Shown here: one piece after another, positions 23,479 to 29,796 of the stretch | Numbering within the stretch: position 1 is the stretch's first letter | How the letters are laid out: every line of letters begins with the position of its first letter | From: a virus | Length of the DNA: 64,000 nucleotides | Virus record (IMG/VR): IMGVR_UViG_3300032294_002612 | Coordinates: 1-64,000 of that record | Strand: one strand, 5' to 3' | The notes under the pieces: model-generated | What the model saw: only the letters and a program-made list of their open reading frames with translations | Database searches by the model: none | What the model was told of the DNA's origin: nothing | Program-made: the position numbers and the translations under genes

Positions 23479-24321
23479 AGCCACGAATAACAATCTGCCC
23501 GACAATCAATATCGGAAATAAAAGAAGCAAAGTTAACCGGATCTTTGCGGTGGCGCGAAAGCGAAAATAAAACATCCGCCGAGGCAGATAAACATTTACA
23601 AGTAGCCCGAAAAAATATCGGAAACAAAAGCAGGACAGAATAGCGTCTGTCATCATATACAAAACGCACCGAGGCTTGACTTTAAATATCTACGAGGTAA
23701 ATGCCAGAGGGAACTGGCGCCCACGCGTAGAGAATAAACTCCCACAATTTTAGTTCTTTTACATCTTGAGGGCTGACTCCTCCCAGAAGGGGGAGAGCGC
23801 GCAGAAGAAAACCAGAGGAATTAACCTCCAGCCCACAACTTTGAGACGTTTGAATGGATTGATGGACGCATCAGACTTTCAGAACCGAGTTGCCCGAATG
23901 GGTGAAGGTGCAGTGCTTCGGGTAGCTGGTTACGGTGCTAAGCATATAGCTTAGAGTGCCACAGCACACGGCCTTCCGTCTCATAATACTCTCCCAAGCT
24001 CTGGCGGATACATCTCCGTTTACCTTGTGAGCTAGTCGTCGAAAGGCGATTCGATGTCGGTGCCGCCAGAAGGCACGGAGTCATAGGCAGGGAGTTCTGG
24101 CCTCCCTGTCAACACTTTCTTTGAAAAAAATCGCCGTGGAGTAACGGTCCACTAGTCAGAACCTACTGATGAATAAGAGTAAGCTGTTCGTGACAGCAAT
24201 AAAGGGGATGGTCACCGCCGACCCGCAAGCGGCTTGCGTTAGCTGGTTAGTGCTGCAAAGTATTAGCCCCCATTTGATCCGCAAGGAGACGATGATGGGA
24301 AGCATGGCAGCCGACACTTTC
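23479..24321 (+). ncRNA. Candidate large ornate structured RNA (GOLLD/ROOL-like)
   Basis: About 840 nt without a convincing gene, but full of strong hairpins. GGCTG (23771) pairs with CAGCC (23829) around two inner hairpins, one of them GAGG-AATTAA-CCTC. CGTC-GAAA-GGCG is a GNRA tetraloop at 24037. GTGCC pairs with GGCAC at 24060-24076, and CAGGGAG with CTCCCTG at 24088-24108. Length, phage setting and a tRNA gene directly downstream match what is known for GOLLD and ROOL RNAs, phage-borne RNAs of unknown role. I see no marks of rRNA, tmRNA, RNase P or a group I intron. The family assignment is inference; exact ends are unknown. Confidence 0.6.
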
Positions 24322-24393
24322 GCACCTTTCGCCAAGTGGTAAGGCCAGAGTCTGCAAAACTCTTATACGCTGGTTCGAATCCAGCAAGGTGCT
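24322..24393 (+). tRNA. tRNA-Cys(GCA)
   Basis: Acceptor GCACCTT/AAGGTGC, anticodon stem AGAGT/ACTCT with loop CTGCAAA, T arm GCTGG-TTCGAAT-CCAGC. No encoded CCA. Lies directly after the large RNA and directly before element copy 5. Confidence 0.92.
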
Positions 24394-24460
24394 CATTATC
24401 AACGAGTTACAGTGGCGCGCCCCGCCGCGCGCCGCAAGTCGTTGAAGACTAAGAACTTAT
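24393..24460. repeat. Composite palindromic element, copy 5
   Basis: Left half-unit ATTATCAACGAGTTAC, core GTGGCGCGCCCCGCCGCGCG, right unit GCAAGTCGTTGAAGAC then TAAGAACTTA. The left arm is truncated by the tRNA-Cys end. Confidence 0.75.
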
Positions 24461-24477
24461 AAATAATAAAAAGACTA

Positions 24478-24505
24478 TTGACAATCTTTTAAGATGTGAT
24501 AAAAT
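24478..24505 (+). promoter_or_regulatory. Sigma70-type promoter, near-leaderless
   Basis: TTGACA, 16 nt, TAAAAT, then 7 nt to ATG 24513. Confidence 0.7.
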
Positions 24506-24512
24506 ATAAAAA

Positions 24513-24965
24513 ATGGAAACACCACTCATTAAACTATTTGATGTTATTCTGCATCCAATTCTAAAGAAGTCATGGATTCATTTCCAAATTGAAGCTACCG
24601 ACGAAACAGGTAAAAAATACTATGACAATTCATCTAGTTATGGATGTTATGATCCTCCCTACCCTGCTTTCCCATGTTATGCTGGAGAAAATCATTTTAC
24701 AAATAAACATCCTTATGGTTATACATTAGAGCAATTTGATGTTAATAAAATAATGAGAAGGCTTGATACTTATCAATGGGTTGCTGGCATTAGGTCTGTT
24801 AAGTTTAGTAATCAAGTTTATGTTTGTCCTAAAACCTATGCTGTTTGGGAATTTATTAATAAGGAAATAGAAGGAACTTCTCACTTTGAAATAAAAGAGT
24901 TGCCCAAAAATACAAAAAATGTTCGCGTGTGCGACGAACAAAAAAGTATCCTATATGATTACTAA
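24513..24965 (+). CDS. Unrecognised protein
   Basis: 150 aa, rich in aromatic residues, Pro and Cys (GCYDPPYPAFPCYAGENHF). It is more AT-rich than its neighbours, so possibly from a different source. No family recognised. Enclosed by element copies 5 and 6. Confidence 0.65.
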   Translation: METPLIKLFDVILHPILKKSWIHFQIEATDETGKKYYDNSSSYGCYDPPYPAFPCYAGENHFTNKHPYGYTLEQFDVNKIMRRLDTYQWVAGIRSVKFSNQVYVCPKTYAVWEFINKEIEGTSHFEIKELPKNTKNVRVCDEQKSILYDY

Positions 24966-25028
24966 TCAATAACTTACAACAACGCGCCCCGCCGCACCGC
25001 CTAAGTGCTTGAATATCAACGGCTTACA
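24963..25028. repeat. Composite palindromic element, copy 6
   Basis: Left half-unit AATCAATAACTTAC, core AACGCGCCCCGCCGCACCGC, right unit TAAGTGCTTGAATATCAACG then GCTTAC. Confidence 0.75.
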
Positions 25029-25167
25029 TTTTCAACATGGAAAAAGCTGTCCAAGGAGTAGAAAACGTGCAATAGTTCACGCCAAATTTCGACAACAAGC
25101 CCCAGAAGATGTATTTGTAACAAAAATCATTTAGAACCATCAACAAAAATATTTATCAAAAAGTCAG

Positions 25168-25196
25168 TTGACAATAAAATCAAATAGGGTTATTCT
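25168..25196 (+). promoter_or_regulatory. Sigma70-type promoter, leaderless geometry
   Basis: TTGACA, 17 nt, TATTCT, then 6 nt to ATG 25203. The 140 nt before it, after copy 6, hold nothing recognisable. Confidence 0.75.
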
Positions 25197-25202
25197 TACA
25201 AC

Positions 25203-25928
25203 ATGATCACCACACAACTACCACTACCCATGCGCTGCTCCTCTGATGCTCTCGTTCAGCCAGAGCTTGAACTCAAACCTACGCGCAATCCTTCCTACTC
25301 TCGCGTCGAACGCTTCTTTGATTCTTTGGATCGTTCGCGTGTTGTGTCATACACCGACTACTGGAACTCTGTTGCCCCTCAAAAAACAGAAGATGCAATG
25401 TTGCGCTGGCTCTTTGCTTTTATGTCAGTCCATACGAGTTGGAAGTCCAACGTCAATGGCTACAATGCAATCAAGACTATGGATTGGTTACAAGACCAGA
25501 TGGTCTTGTTAAACAAGCTCAAGCATAGTGGCGTTGGCTTGCACAACAATCGCACAAAATTTGTCTGGCAATTCCAGAAAAACTTTTGGGGTGATGTCAA
25601 AAAGTATTCTCACGCTCCTACGGATTGGCGCGGTCATCGTGACGAGTTGGTTAGCGAAGTGCTTGGCCTTGGCAAAGCAAAAGTCTCTTTCTCGTTGGAG
25701 ATGATTCATCCCGACAAGTGCGAAGTTGTTTGCATGGACACTCATATGTTCCAAGCCTACTCGCTCGACCAAACCAAAGACGAAAAACATTACGATAACA
25801 TCGAAGCCCATTGGATCACAATGTGCCGTGCCTATGACGTTCCTTGCTACATTGCGCGTTGCCTTTACTGGGACGCAATCCAGAACAAACAGGATTCGCG
25901 CTACTGGTCGTATGTTTTTGAGGCGTAA
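25203..25928 (+). CDS. HhH-GPD (endonuclease III)-like protein
   Basis: 241 aa. The stretch LVSEVLGLGKAKVSF followed by VVCMDTHMF (about residues 150-180) resembles the helix-hairpin-helix plus catalytic Asp loop of DNA glycosylases such as Nth. The usual catalytic Lys position is not clear and no Fe-S cluster is seen. It may recognise modified or damaged bases, or be an inactive relative. Family similarity is by pattern only. Confidence 0.5.
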   Translation: MITTQLPLPMRCSSDALVQPELELKPTRNPSYSRVERFFDSLDRSRVVSYTDYWNSVAPQKTEDAMLRWLFAFMSVHTSWKSNVNGYNAIKTMDWLQDQMVLLNKLKHSGVGLHNNRTKFVWQFQKNFWGDVKKYSHAPTDWRGHRDELVSEVLGLGKAKVSFSLEMIHPDKCEVVCMDTHMFQAYSLDQTKDEKHYDNIEAHWITMCRAYDVPCYIARCLYWDAIQNKQDSRYWSYVFEA

Positions 25929-25936
25929 AATAATCC

Positions 25937-25965
25937 TTGCAATAAATCTCAAAATCCAATACATT
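25937..25965 (+). promoter_or_regulatory. Sigma70-type promoter, leaderless geometry
   Basis: TTGCAA, 17 nt, TACATT, then 6 nt to ATG 25972. Confidence 0.6.
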
Positions 25966-25971
25966 AAGAAC

Positions 25972-26196
25972 ATGAACAAAACCACTACCATCATCACCCG
26001 CCGTTCACCCTTCACCCAAAAAGTTAACAGGATGGAGATTCCTCTCTCCCATTCGGAGTTTGAGAAGAGGGCAATTCTTTGGCAGTCTGGGATGCTCATC
26101 CAAGATGCCTTTCCGATGCTCGACGCTGATCAGCGCGAGTTCATCAAAACTGGTATCACTCCCGAAGAGTGGGAACAGATGTTTGGAGAAGACTAA
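25972..26196 (+). CDS. Small unrecognised protein
   Basis: 74 aa (MNKTTTIITRRSPFTQKVNR...), C-terminal helix GITPEEWEQMFGED. The promoter sets the start; a longer upstream frame runs through the HhH-GPD-like gene and is rejected. Confidence 0.6.
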   Translation: MNKTTTIITRRSPFTQKVNRMEIPLSHSEFEKRAILWQSGMLIQDAFPMLDADQREFIKTGITPEEWEQMFGED

Positions 26197-26217
26197 TATA
26201 GAAAGGAGGGAAATATA

Positions 26218-26388
26218 ATGAAACTAATCGAAGGTGCTATCTATAATTACAAAGGGGAATCCGTTCGATTCCGTAAGGAAGTCGGAGTGGTCTCGCTCTT
26301 GTCGCGTCGTAAAAAGTCTGGTTTCTTGGGTCGCACAGACCTCTTGAAGAAGGCTAACAAGACGCAAGTCGCCAAGTTCCTCAAATAA
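26218..26388 (+). CDS. Small basic protein with SH3-like N-terminus
   Basis: 56 aa (MKLIEGAIYNYKGESVRFRK...). As the second gene of its unit it has a strong Shine-Dalgarno (AAAGGAGGG, about 7 nt before the ATG), in contrast to the leaderless first genes. Function unknown. Confidence 0.6.
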   Translation: MKLIEGAIYNYKGESVRFRKEVGVVSLLSRRKKSGFLGRTDLLKKANKTQVAKFLK

Positions 26389-26389
26389 G

Positions 26390-26467
26390 CGTAAAGCTCT
26401 CGTAATCATGGGGTTACGAGGGCGCGCCCCGCCGCGCTGCGTAAGTCGTTGAATATCAACCACTTGC
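26390..26467. repeat. Composite palindromic element, copy 7
   Basis: Left unit GTAAAGCTCTCGTAATCATG then GGGTTACGAG (arms CTCGTAA/TTACGAG), core GGCGCGCCCCGCCGCGCTGC, right unit GTAAGTCGTTGAATATCAAC then CACTTGC. Confidence 0.8.
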
Positions 26468-26535
26468 GCGTTTATGCTTTCAGGAACCGTGCCAACTCCC
26501 AGAAAAATATTTTCAATCAAATTGCAAAAAAGGGT

Positions 26536-26564
26536 TTGCTCTCCCATACAAAACAACGTATTCT
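26536..26564 (+). promoter_or_regulatory. Sigma70-type promoter, near-leaderless
   Basis: TTGCTC, 17 nt, TATTCT, then 8 nt to ATG 26573. Confidence 0.6.
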
Positions 26565-26572
26565 TATGAAGT

Positions 26573-27352
26573 ATGAGAAACCTAAACCTAACACTGCACT
26601 GCGGCGGTCACGCCGTGGAATCCACCCAAGTTCAGCAAACCCCTACTCCCGCACCCACGGATTCGTGGATGCCCATCCCGCACTTCGCGCTCATCGAGCG
26701 TCTGCGCGAGATCGTCGGTAGTGCTGGCTTGACCATCACGCAGGAGGCTCACGCCCTTGCTCGTAACGGTCTCCGCTACTTCGGACTTTTCCAAGTCGCG
26801 GGAATCCCCAACTTCTCACAGGAGTCCAACATCGGGACTGTGATCGGCTTGCGTAACTCGCACGACAAGTCGTTTCCCGCTGGCATCAATGCTGGTTCTG
26901 CGCCTTTCGTGTGCGATAACCTCGCGTTCCACAACGAGATCAAAATCGCTCGTCGTCACACCAAGTTCATCATGCGCGACCTTCCTTCGCTGCTTTCGGG
27001 CGCGTTCGGAAAGTTGCTCAACACTTGGGGCAACAACGCCAAGCGCATCGAGGCTTACCAGTCTTGCGCGCTCAAGGACGTTCAAGCGCACGACCTCATC
27101 GCCAAGGCTTACCGCTGTGGCGCAGTGAGCAAGACCGCTCTGGCGGACGTTCTCGACCAGTGGCACAACCCCGAACACGCCGAGTGGTCGGAGCAGAAGA
27201 ACCTCTGGGGTCTTCACAACTCCTTCACCAACGTCATGCGCGGAAACGTGCTCGCGTTGCCCAAGCGTAGCGATGCGCTTCACGGACTTCTCGACCCTAT
27301 CGCTGGCGTAGCGCTGGCGAGGGCGGAAGACGCCGAGGCCATCACGGTCTAA
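26573..27352 (+). CDS. DUF932-like phage/plasmid protein
   Basis: 259 aa. The middle shows the DUF932 signature: GLRNSHDKSFPAGINAG, then APFVCDNLAFHNEI and ARRHTKF (about residues 80-130). The family is widespread in phages and plasmids; its activity is not established. Followed by a strong terminator, so it is a single-gene unit. Confidence 0.65.
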   Translation: MRNLNLTLHCGGHAVESTQVQQTPTPAPTDSWMPIPHFALIERLREIVGSAGLTITQEAHALARNGLRYFGLFQVAGIPNFSQESNIGTVIGLRNSHDKSFPAGINAGSAPFVCDNLAFHNEIKIARRHTKFIMRDLPSLLSGAFGKLLNTWGNNAKRIEAYQSCALKDVQAHDLIAKAYRCGAVSKTALADVLDQWHNPEHAEWSEQKNLWGLHNSFTNVMRGNVLALPKRSDALHGLLDPIAGVALARAEDAEAITV

Positions 27353-27372
27353 ATTCTGAGACGCACAAAAGG

Positions 27373-27402
27373 GCTTGACAGGGCAACCTGTCAAGCTTTT
27401 TT
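27373..27402 (+). terminator. Intrinsic terminator
   Basis: Perfect stem GCTTGACAGG/CCTGTCAAGC with GCAA loop, then TTTTTT. Confidence 0.9.
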
Positions 27403-27422
27403 CTTTGTAAAAATTCATTGTT

Positions 27423-27502
27423 ATGTAAGTCGTTCATTTCCAGGCACTTACGCCGCCGCGCCCCGCCGCCGTGCGTAACTCGTTGAGTATCAGCCACTTA
27501 CA
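27423..27502. repeat. Composite palindromic element, copy 8
   Basis: Left unit GTAAGTCGTTCATTTCC then AGGCACTTAC, core GCCGCCGCGCCCCGCCGCCG, right unit GTAACTCGTTGAGTATC then AGCCACTTAC. Confidence 0.8.
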
Positions 27503-27520
27503 TTTTAATGCAAAAATATC

Positions 27521-27549
27521 TTGACGCCGCGCACAAAACAAGTTACCTT
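27521..27549 (+). promoter_or_regulatory. Sigma70-type promoter
   Basis: TTGACG, 17 nt, TACCTT, then 11 nt to ATG 27561. Confidence 0.5.
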
Positions 27550-27560
27550 GAGGCTTCACC

Positions 27561-27887
27561 ATGACACTAAATGAAATCCAAGCCATTGCCAACCTCACCG
27601 CAAAATTTCTCGGACTCTCAATCAAACCCAAGGCCGAAATTACTACCAATAAACGAGGCCGCGCCTACACCACGCAGGGCCGCTTCAACATTCCAGAGTG
27701 GGCCTTCAAGCACGGAGAAAAGTTTGTCATCTACTACGTTGTCCACGAAGTCTGTCACTTCTATGGAGGGACATTAGATCACGGCAAACTATTTTGTCAA
27801 GTCGAAGATCGCGCACTAAAATTTTGGGGGCTTTACATTCAACGCAAAAAAGTTTATCCTGAACCTCACTCAATATTCAAACTATGA
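27561..27887 (+). CDS. Putative zinc metalloprotease (SprT/WLM-like)
   Basis: 108 aa. The zincin motif HEVCH is at about residues 62-66 (YVVHEVCHFYGG), and His71-Gly-type residues follow. Size and pattern resemble minimal SprT-like domains, which often clear DNA-bound proteins. Activity is inferred. ATGA overlap with the next gene. Confidence 0.6.
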   Translation: MTLNEIQAIANLTAKFLGLSIKPKAEITTNKRGRAYTTQGRFNIPEWAFKHGEKFVIYYVVHEVCHFYGGTLDHGKLFCQVEDRALKFWGLYIQRKKVYPEPHSIFKL

Positions 27888-28129
27888 AAACCATCACGCC
27901 ATCAGACACAAGAGGAGAAATGCTCGTCATTGGAGACTATGTTAAATACAATGATATTGTATGGGAGATAGTCGATTTTGAAGATGGAAGCGGAAAATAC
28001 TGGGACGACGACTACGAAGAACACGCGAGCCTGTTATTGAGTCCAAGATCCCAAGAAGGTGAAAATATTTGGATAGAGGATTATGAAGTTGAGCAAACTG
28101 AACATCAACAATTATATTTTGAATTATGA
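27884..28129 (+). CDS. Small acidic protein
   Basis: 81 aa, acidic, beta-rich (GDYVKYNDIVWEIVDFEDGSG). This looks like a small SH3-like or Tudor-like barrel. No family assigned. Coupled by ATGA on both sides. Confidence 0.55.
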   Translation: MKTITPSDTRGEMLVIGDYVKYNDIVWEIVDFEDGSGKYWDDDYEEHASLLLSPRSQEGENIWIEDYEVEQTEHQQLYFEL

Positions 28130-28218
28130 AAGCTATTGTTCTATTTGTCGCCCTACCTGTTACTATTTTGGTTTGGTCGTTTGCTATTTATGGTGTGATT
28201 AATTTTTTGGGGTGGTAG
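28126..28218 (+). CDS. Micro-membrane protein (30 aa) ending inside tRNA-Met
   Basis: MKAIVLFVALPVTILVWSFA then IYGVINFLGW: almost entirely one membrane helix. It starts by ATGA overlap, and its last codons and TAG stop lie in the first 10 nt of the tRNA gene. Function unknown. Confidence 0.5.
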   Translation: MKAIVLFVALPVTILVWSFAIYGVINFLGW

Positions 28219-28281
28219 CTCAATGGTTAGAGCGTGCGGCTCATAATCGCTTGGTTGTCGGTTCGAATCCGACCCGCCCCA
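28209..28281 (+). tRNA. tRNA-Met(CAT) (or Ile2)
   Basis: Acceptor GGGGTGG/CCGCCCC, D arm GCTC/GAGC, anticodon loop CTCATAA, T arm GTCGG-TTCGAAT-CCGAC. The first pair of the anticodon stem is weak. CAT could decode Met or, if modified, AUA Ile. No CCA is encoded. Confidence 0.88.
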
Positions 28282-28358
28282 CATCTATTTGAATATCAAT
28301 GACTTACAGATGCGAGTCGGGCGCGCCGCCGTAACTATTTGGCGATCAAGCACTTACA
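28282..28358. repeat. Composite palindromic element, copy 9 (degenerate)
   Basis: Left unit TATTTGAATATCAATGACTT, core ATGCGAGTCGGGCGCGCCGCC, right unit GTAACTATTTGGCGATC then AAGCACTTAC. The core lacks the GCGCCCCGC block seen in others. Confidence 0.65.
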
Positions 28359-28365
28359 AAAATAC

Positions 28366-28394
28366 TTGACACAGATCACAAAACCCCATAGTAT
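28366..28394 (+). promoter_or_regulatory. Sigma70-type promoter, leaderless geometry
   Basis: TTGACA, 17 nt, TAGTAT, then 6 nt to ATG 28401. Confidence 0.7.
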
Positions 28395-28400
28395 TTAGGT

Positions 28401-28661
28401 ATGCAAGATTACAAATTGCCCAAAGACACCTACTCCTCCGCTCGCTATGACGAGTTGCACTTTGCCGTTGCACACTACGGAACACAGATGCACAGAGGCT
28501 TGTGGGATATGCTCGTTGACGCTGGTATGACCAAACGCCAAATTTTTTCTGAATACATGAAAGTTATTCGCACTACTACGGCTGTCAACAATGACATCCT
28601 GCATTGTGTTGGAGCTTTCAAGACAAAAAAACCTACGGACAATGTAATGTTTTCAAGATAA
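28401..28661 (+). CDS. Small unrecognised protein upstream of rIIB
   Basis: 86 aa, helical (HRGLWDMLVDAGMTKRQIFSE). No family recognised. Own promoter with 6-nt gap. Confidence 0.6.
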   Translation: MQDYKLPKDTYSSARYDELHFAVAHYGTQMHRGLWDMLVDAGMTKRQIFSEYMKVIRTTTAVNNDILHCVGAFKTKKPTDNVMFSR

Positions 28662-28665
28662 CCTA

Positions 28666-28694
28666 TTGACAACCCAACCAAAACCAAGTAAGAT
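28666..28694 (+). promoter_or_regulatory. Sigma70-type promoter, near-leaderless
   Basis: TTGACA, 17 nt, TAAGAT, then 5 nt to ATG 28700 (8 nt to a second ATG). Confidence 0.65.
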
Positions 28695-28699
28695 CATAA

Positions 28700-29575
28700 A
28701 TGATGAAAACGCTAAACGCACTAATCAAAACCGACGAGTCCATCACCGCAGTTCTTGATGGAGTTCCCAAGACGATGAGTTGTAACCATCCGTCTTTCAC
28801 CGAGGCGATCACTTGCCTCGCTACTGGAGACTACGAAACTCTCGACACCTTGTTCGATGTTTCCGAGTCTATCACCCGCAAGTTCAATGCCGATAATGTC
28901 GGCGGTGTGGAGATCACCGATGGTGTGATCTACTACCAAGGCGAACCTGTCCACAACTATGTCGTTGATCGTATCTTCGACTTCATGGACGAGGGCTTGC
29001 CGTTCCAACCGCTTGCGAAGTTCCTTGGCAAACTCATGGAGAATCCTTCTCGCCGTGCGGTTTCGGAGCTTTACACGTTCCTTGAACACAAGCATCTTCC
29101 GATCTGTGAGGATGGCGACTTCCTTGCTTACAAGAGTGTTCGCCAAGACTATATGGATCACCATAGCGGCAAGTTCTTCAATGGTGTTGGTGAGGTCTTG
29201 GAAATGCCTCGCAACGCTGTCTGCGACGATGCCGATGTGGGTTGCTCTTACGGCTTCCATGCTGGTAGTCATGCGTATGCCAGCACTTTCGGTGGCGGCG
29301 ACTCGCGCCTTGTGATCGTCAAGATCAATCCTGCCGATGTTGTGTCGGTTCCGAAAGATTGCAACTGTCAGAAGTTGCGGACTTCACGCTACGAGGTTGT
29401 CAAGGACTTTGAGCGTGTGTATCGTAGTCCACTCAATACGGAGTTCACTCCAGACTGGCATCGTAGCGAATACGATGACGAGGACTACGAGGATGAGGAT
29501 TCTGGTTGCACGGACAAAAACTGCAACTACCATAATGTGAGGGATAGCAAAGGCCGCTTCATGCGGAAGCGGTAG
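28700..29575 (+). CDS. rIIB: rIIB-like protein
   Basis: 291 aa. The conserved rIIB block is present: NPSRRAVSELYTFLEH, LPICEDGDFLAYKSV, DHHSGKFFNGVGEVLEMPR, CSYGFHAGSHAYA and VIVKINPADVVSVPKDC (about residues 110-230). An acidic stretch and a Cys/His-containing tail follow. In T4, rIIB acts with rIIA at the membrane in lysis timing and exclusion by prophages. The rIIA-like gene is next. Role here is inferred by homology. Confidence 0.85.
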   Translation: MMKTLNALIKTDESITAVLDGVPKTMSCNHPSFTEAITCLATGDYETLDTLFDVSESITRKFNADNVGGVEITDGVIYYQGEPVHNYVVDRIFDFMDEGLPFQPLAKFLGKLMENPSRRAVSELYTFLEHKHLPICEDGDFLAYKSVRQDYMDHHSGKFFNGVGEVLEMPRNAVCDDADVGCSYGFHAGSHAYASTFGGGDSRLVIVKINPADVVSVPKDCNCQKLRTSRYEVVKDFERVYRSPLNTEFTPDWHRSEYDDEDYEDEDSGCTDKNCNYHNVRDSKGRFMRKR

Positions 29576-29592
29576 TCGGTGGTGCGACAAAA

Positions 29593-29631
29593 GGGGGTGA
29601 GGCTTGTGGTGGGCCTCACCCCCAACTTTTT
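29593..29631 (+). terminator. Intrinsic terminator after rIIB
   Basis: GGGGGTGAGGC, loop, GCCTCACCCCC, then AACTTTTT. Confidence 0.85.
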
Positions 29632-29647
29632 GTAGGCATTGTGTTTG

Positions 29648-29726
29648 TTGTAAGTTGTTCTTATTCAACTACTTGCATCGCCGCGCCCCGCCGCGCCGCG
29701 TAAGTCGTTGGTATTCAACGTGTTAA
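29648..29726. repeat. Composite palindromic element, copy 10
   Basis: Left unit GTAAGTTGTTCTTATTC then AACTACTTGC, core TCGCCGCGCCCCGCCGCGCC, right unit GTAAGTCGTTGGTATTC then AACGTGTTA. It separates rIIB from rIIA. Confidence 0.8.
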
Positions 29727-29745
29727 ATTTTTTTGCAAAAACTGC

Positions 29746-29774
29746 TTGCCATATCACTCAAATACCGCTATTCT
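29746..29774 (+). promoter_or_regulatory. Sigma70-type promoter for rIIA
   Basis: TTGCCA, 17 nt, TATTCT. An upstream ATG overlaps the -35 box, so the start must be the ATG at 29797, leaving a leader of about 16 nt without Shine-Dalgarno. Confidence 0.6.
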
Positions 29775-29796
29775 AAAAACTCAACCTACTACTACA

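Noticed and set aside
23766-23954. A 62-codon frame inside the 840-nt gene-poor stretch
   Set aside because: It overlaps strong paired stems, has no promoter or Shine-Dalgarno, and its protein is not protein-like; treated as part of the structured RNA.
23479-24321. rRNA, tmRNA, RNase P RNA or group I intron
   Set aside because: None of the conserved core sequences I know for these (for example RNase P GAGGAAAGTC or the tmRNA tRNA-like ends) is present.
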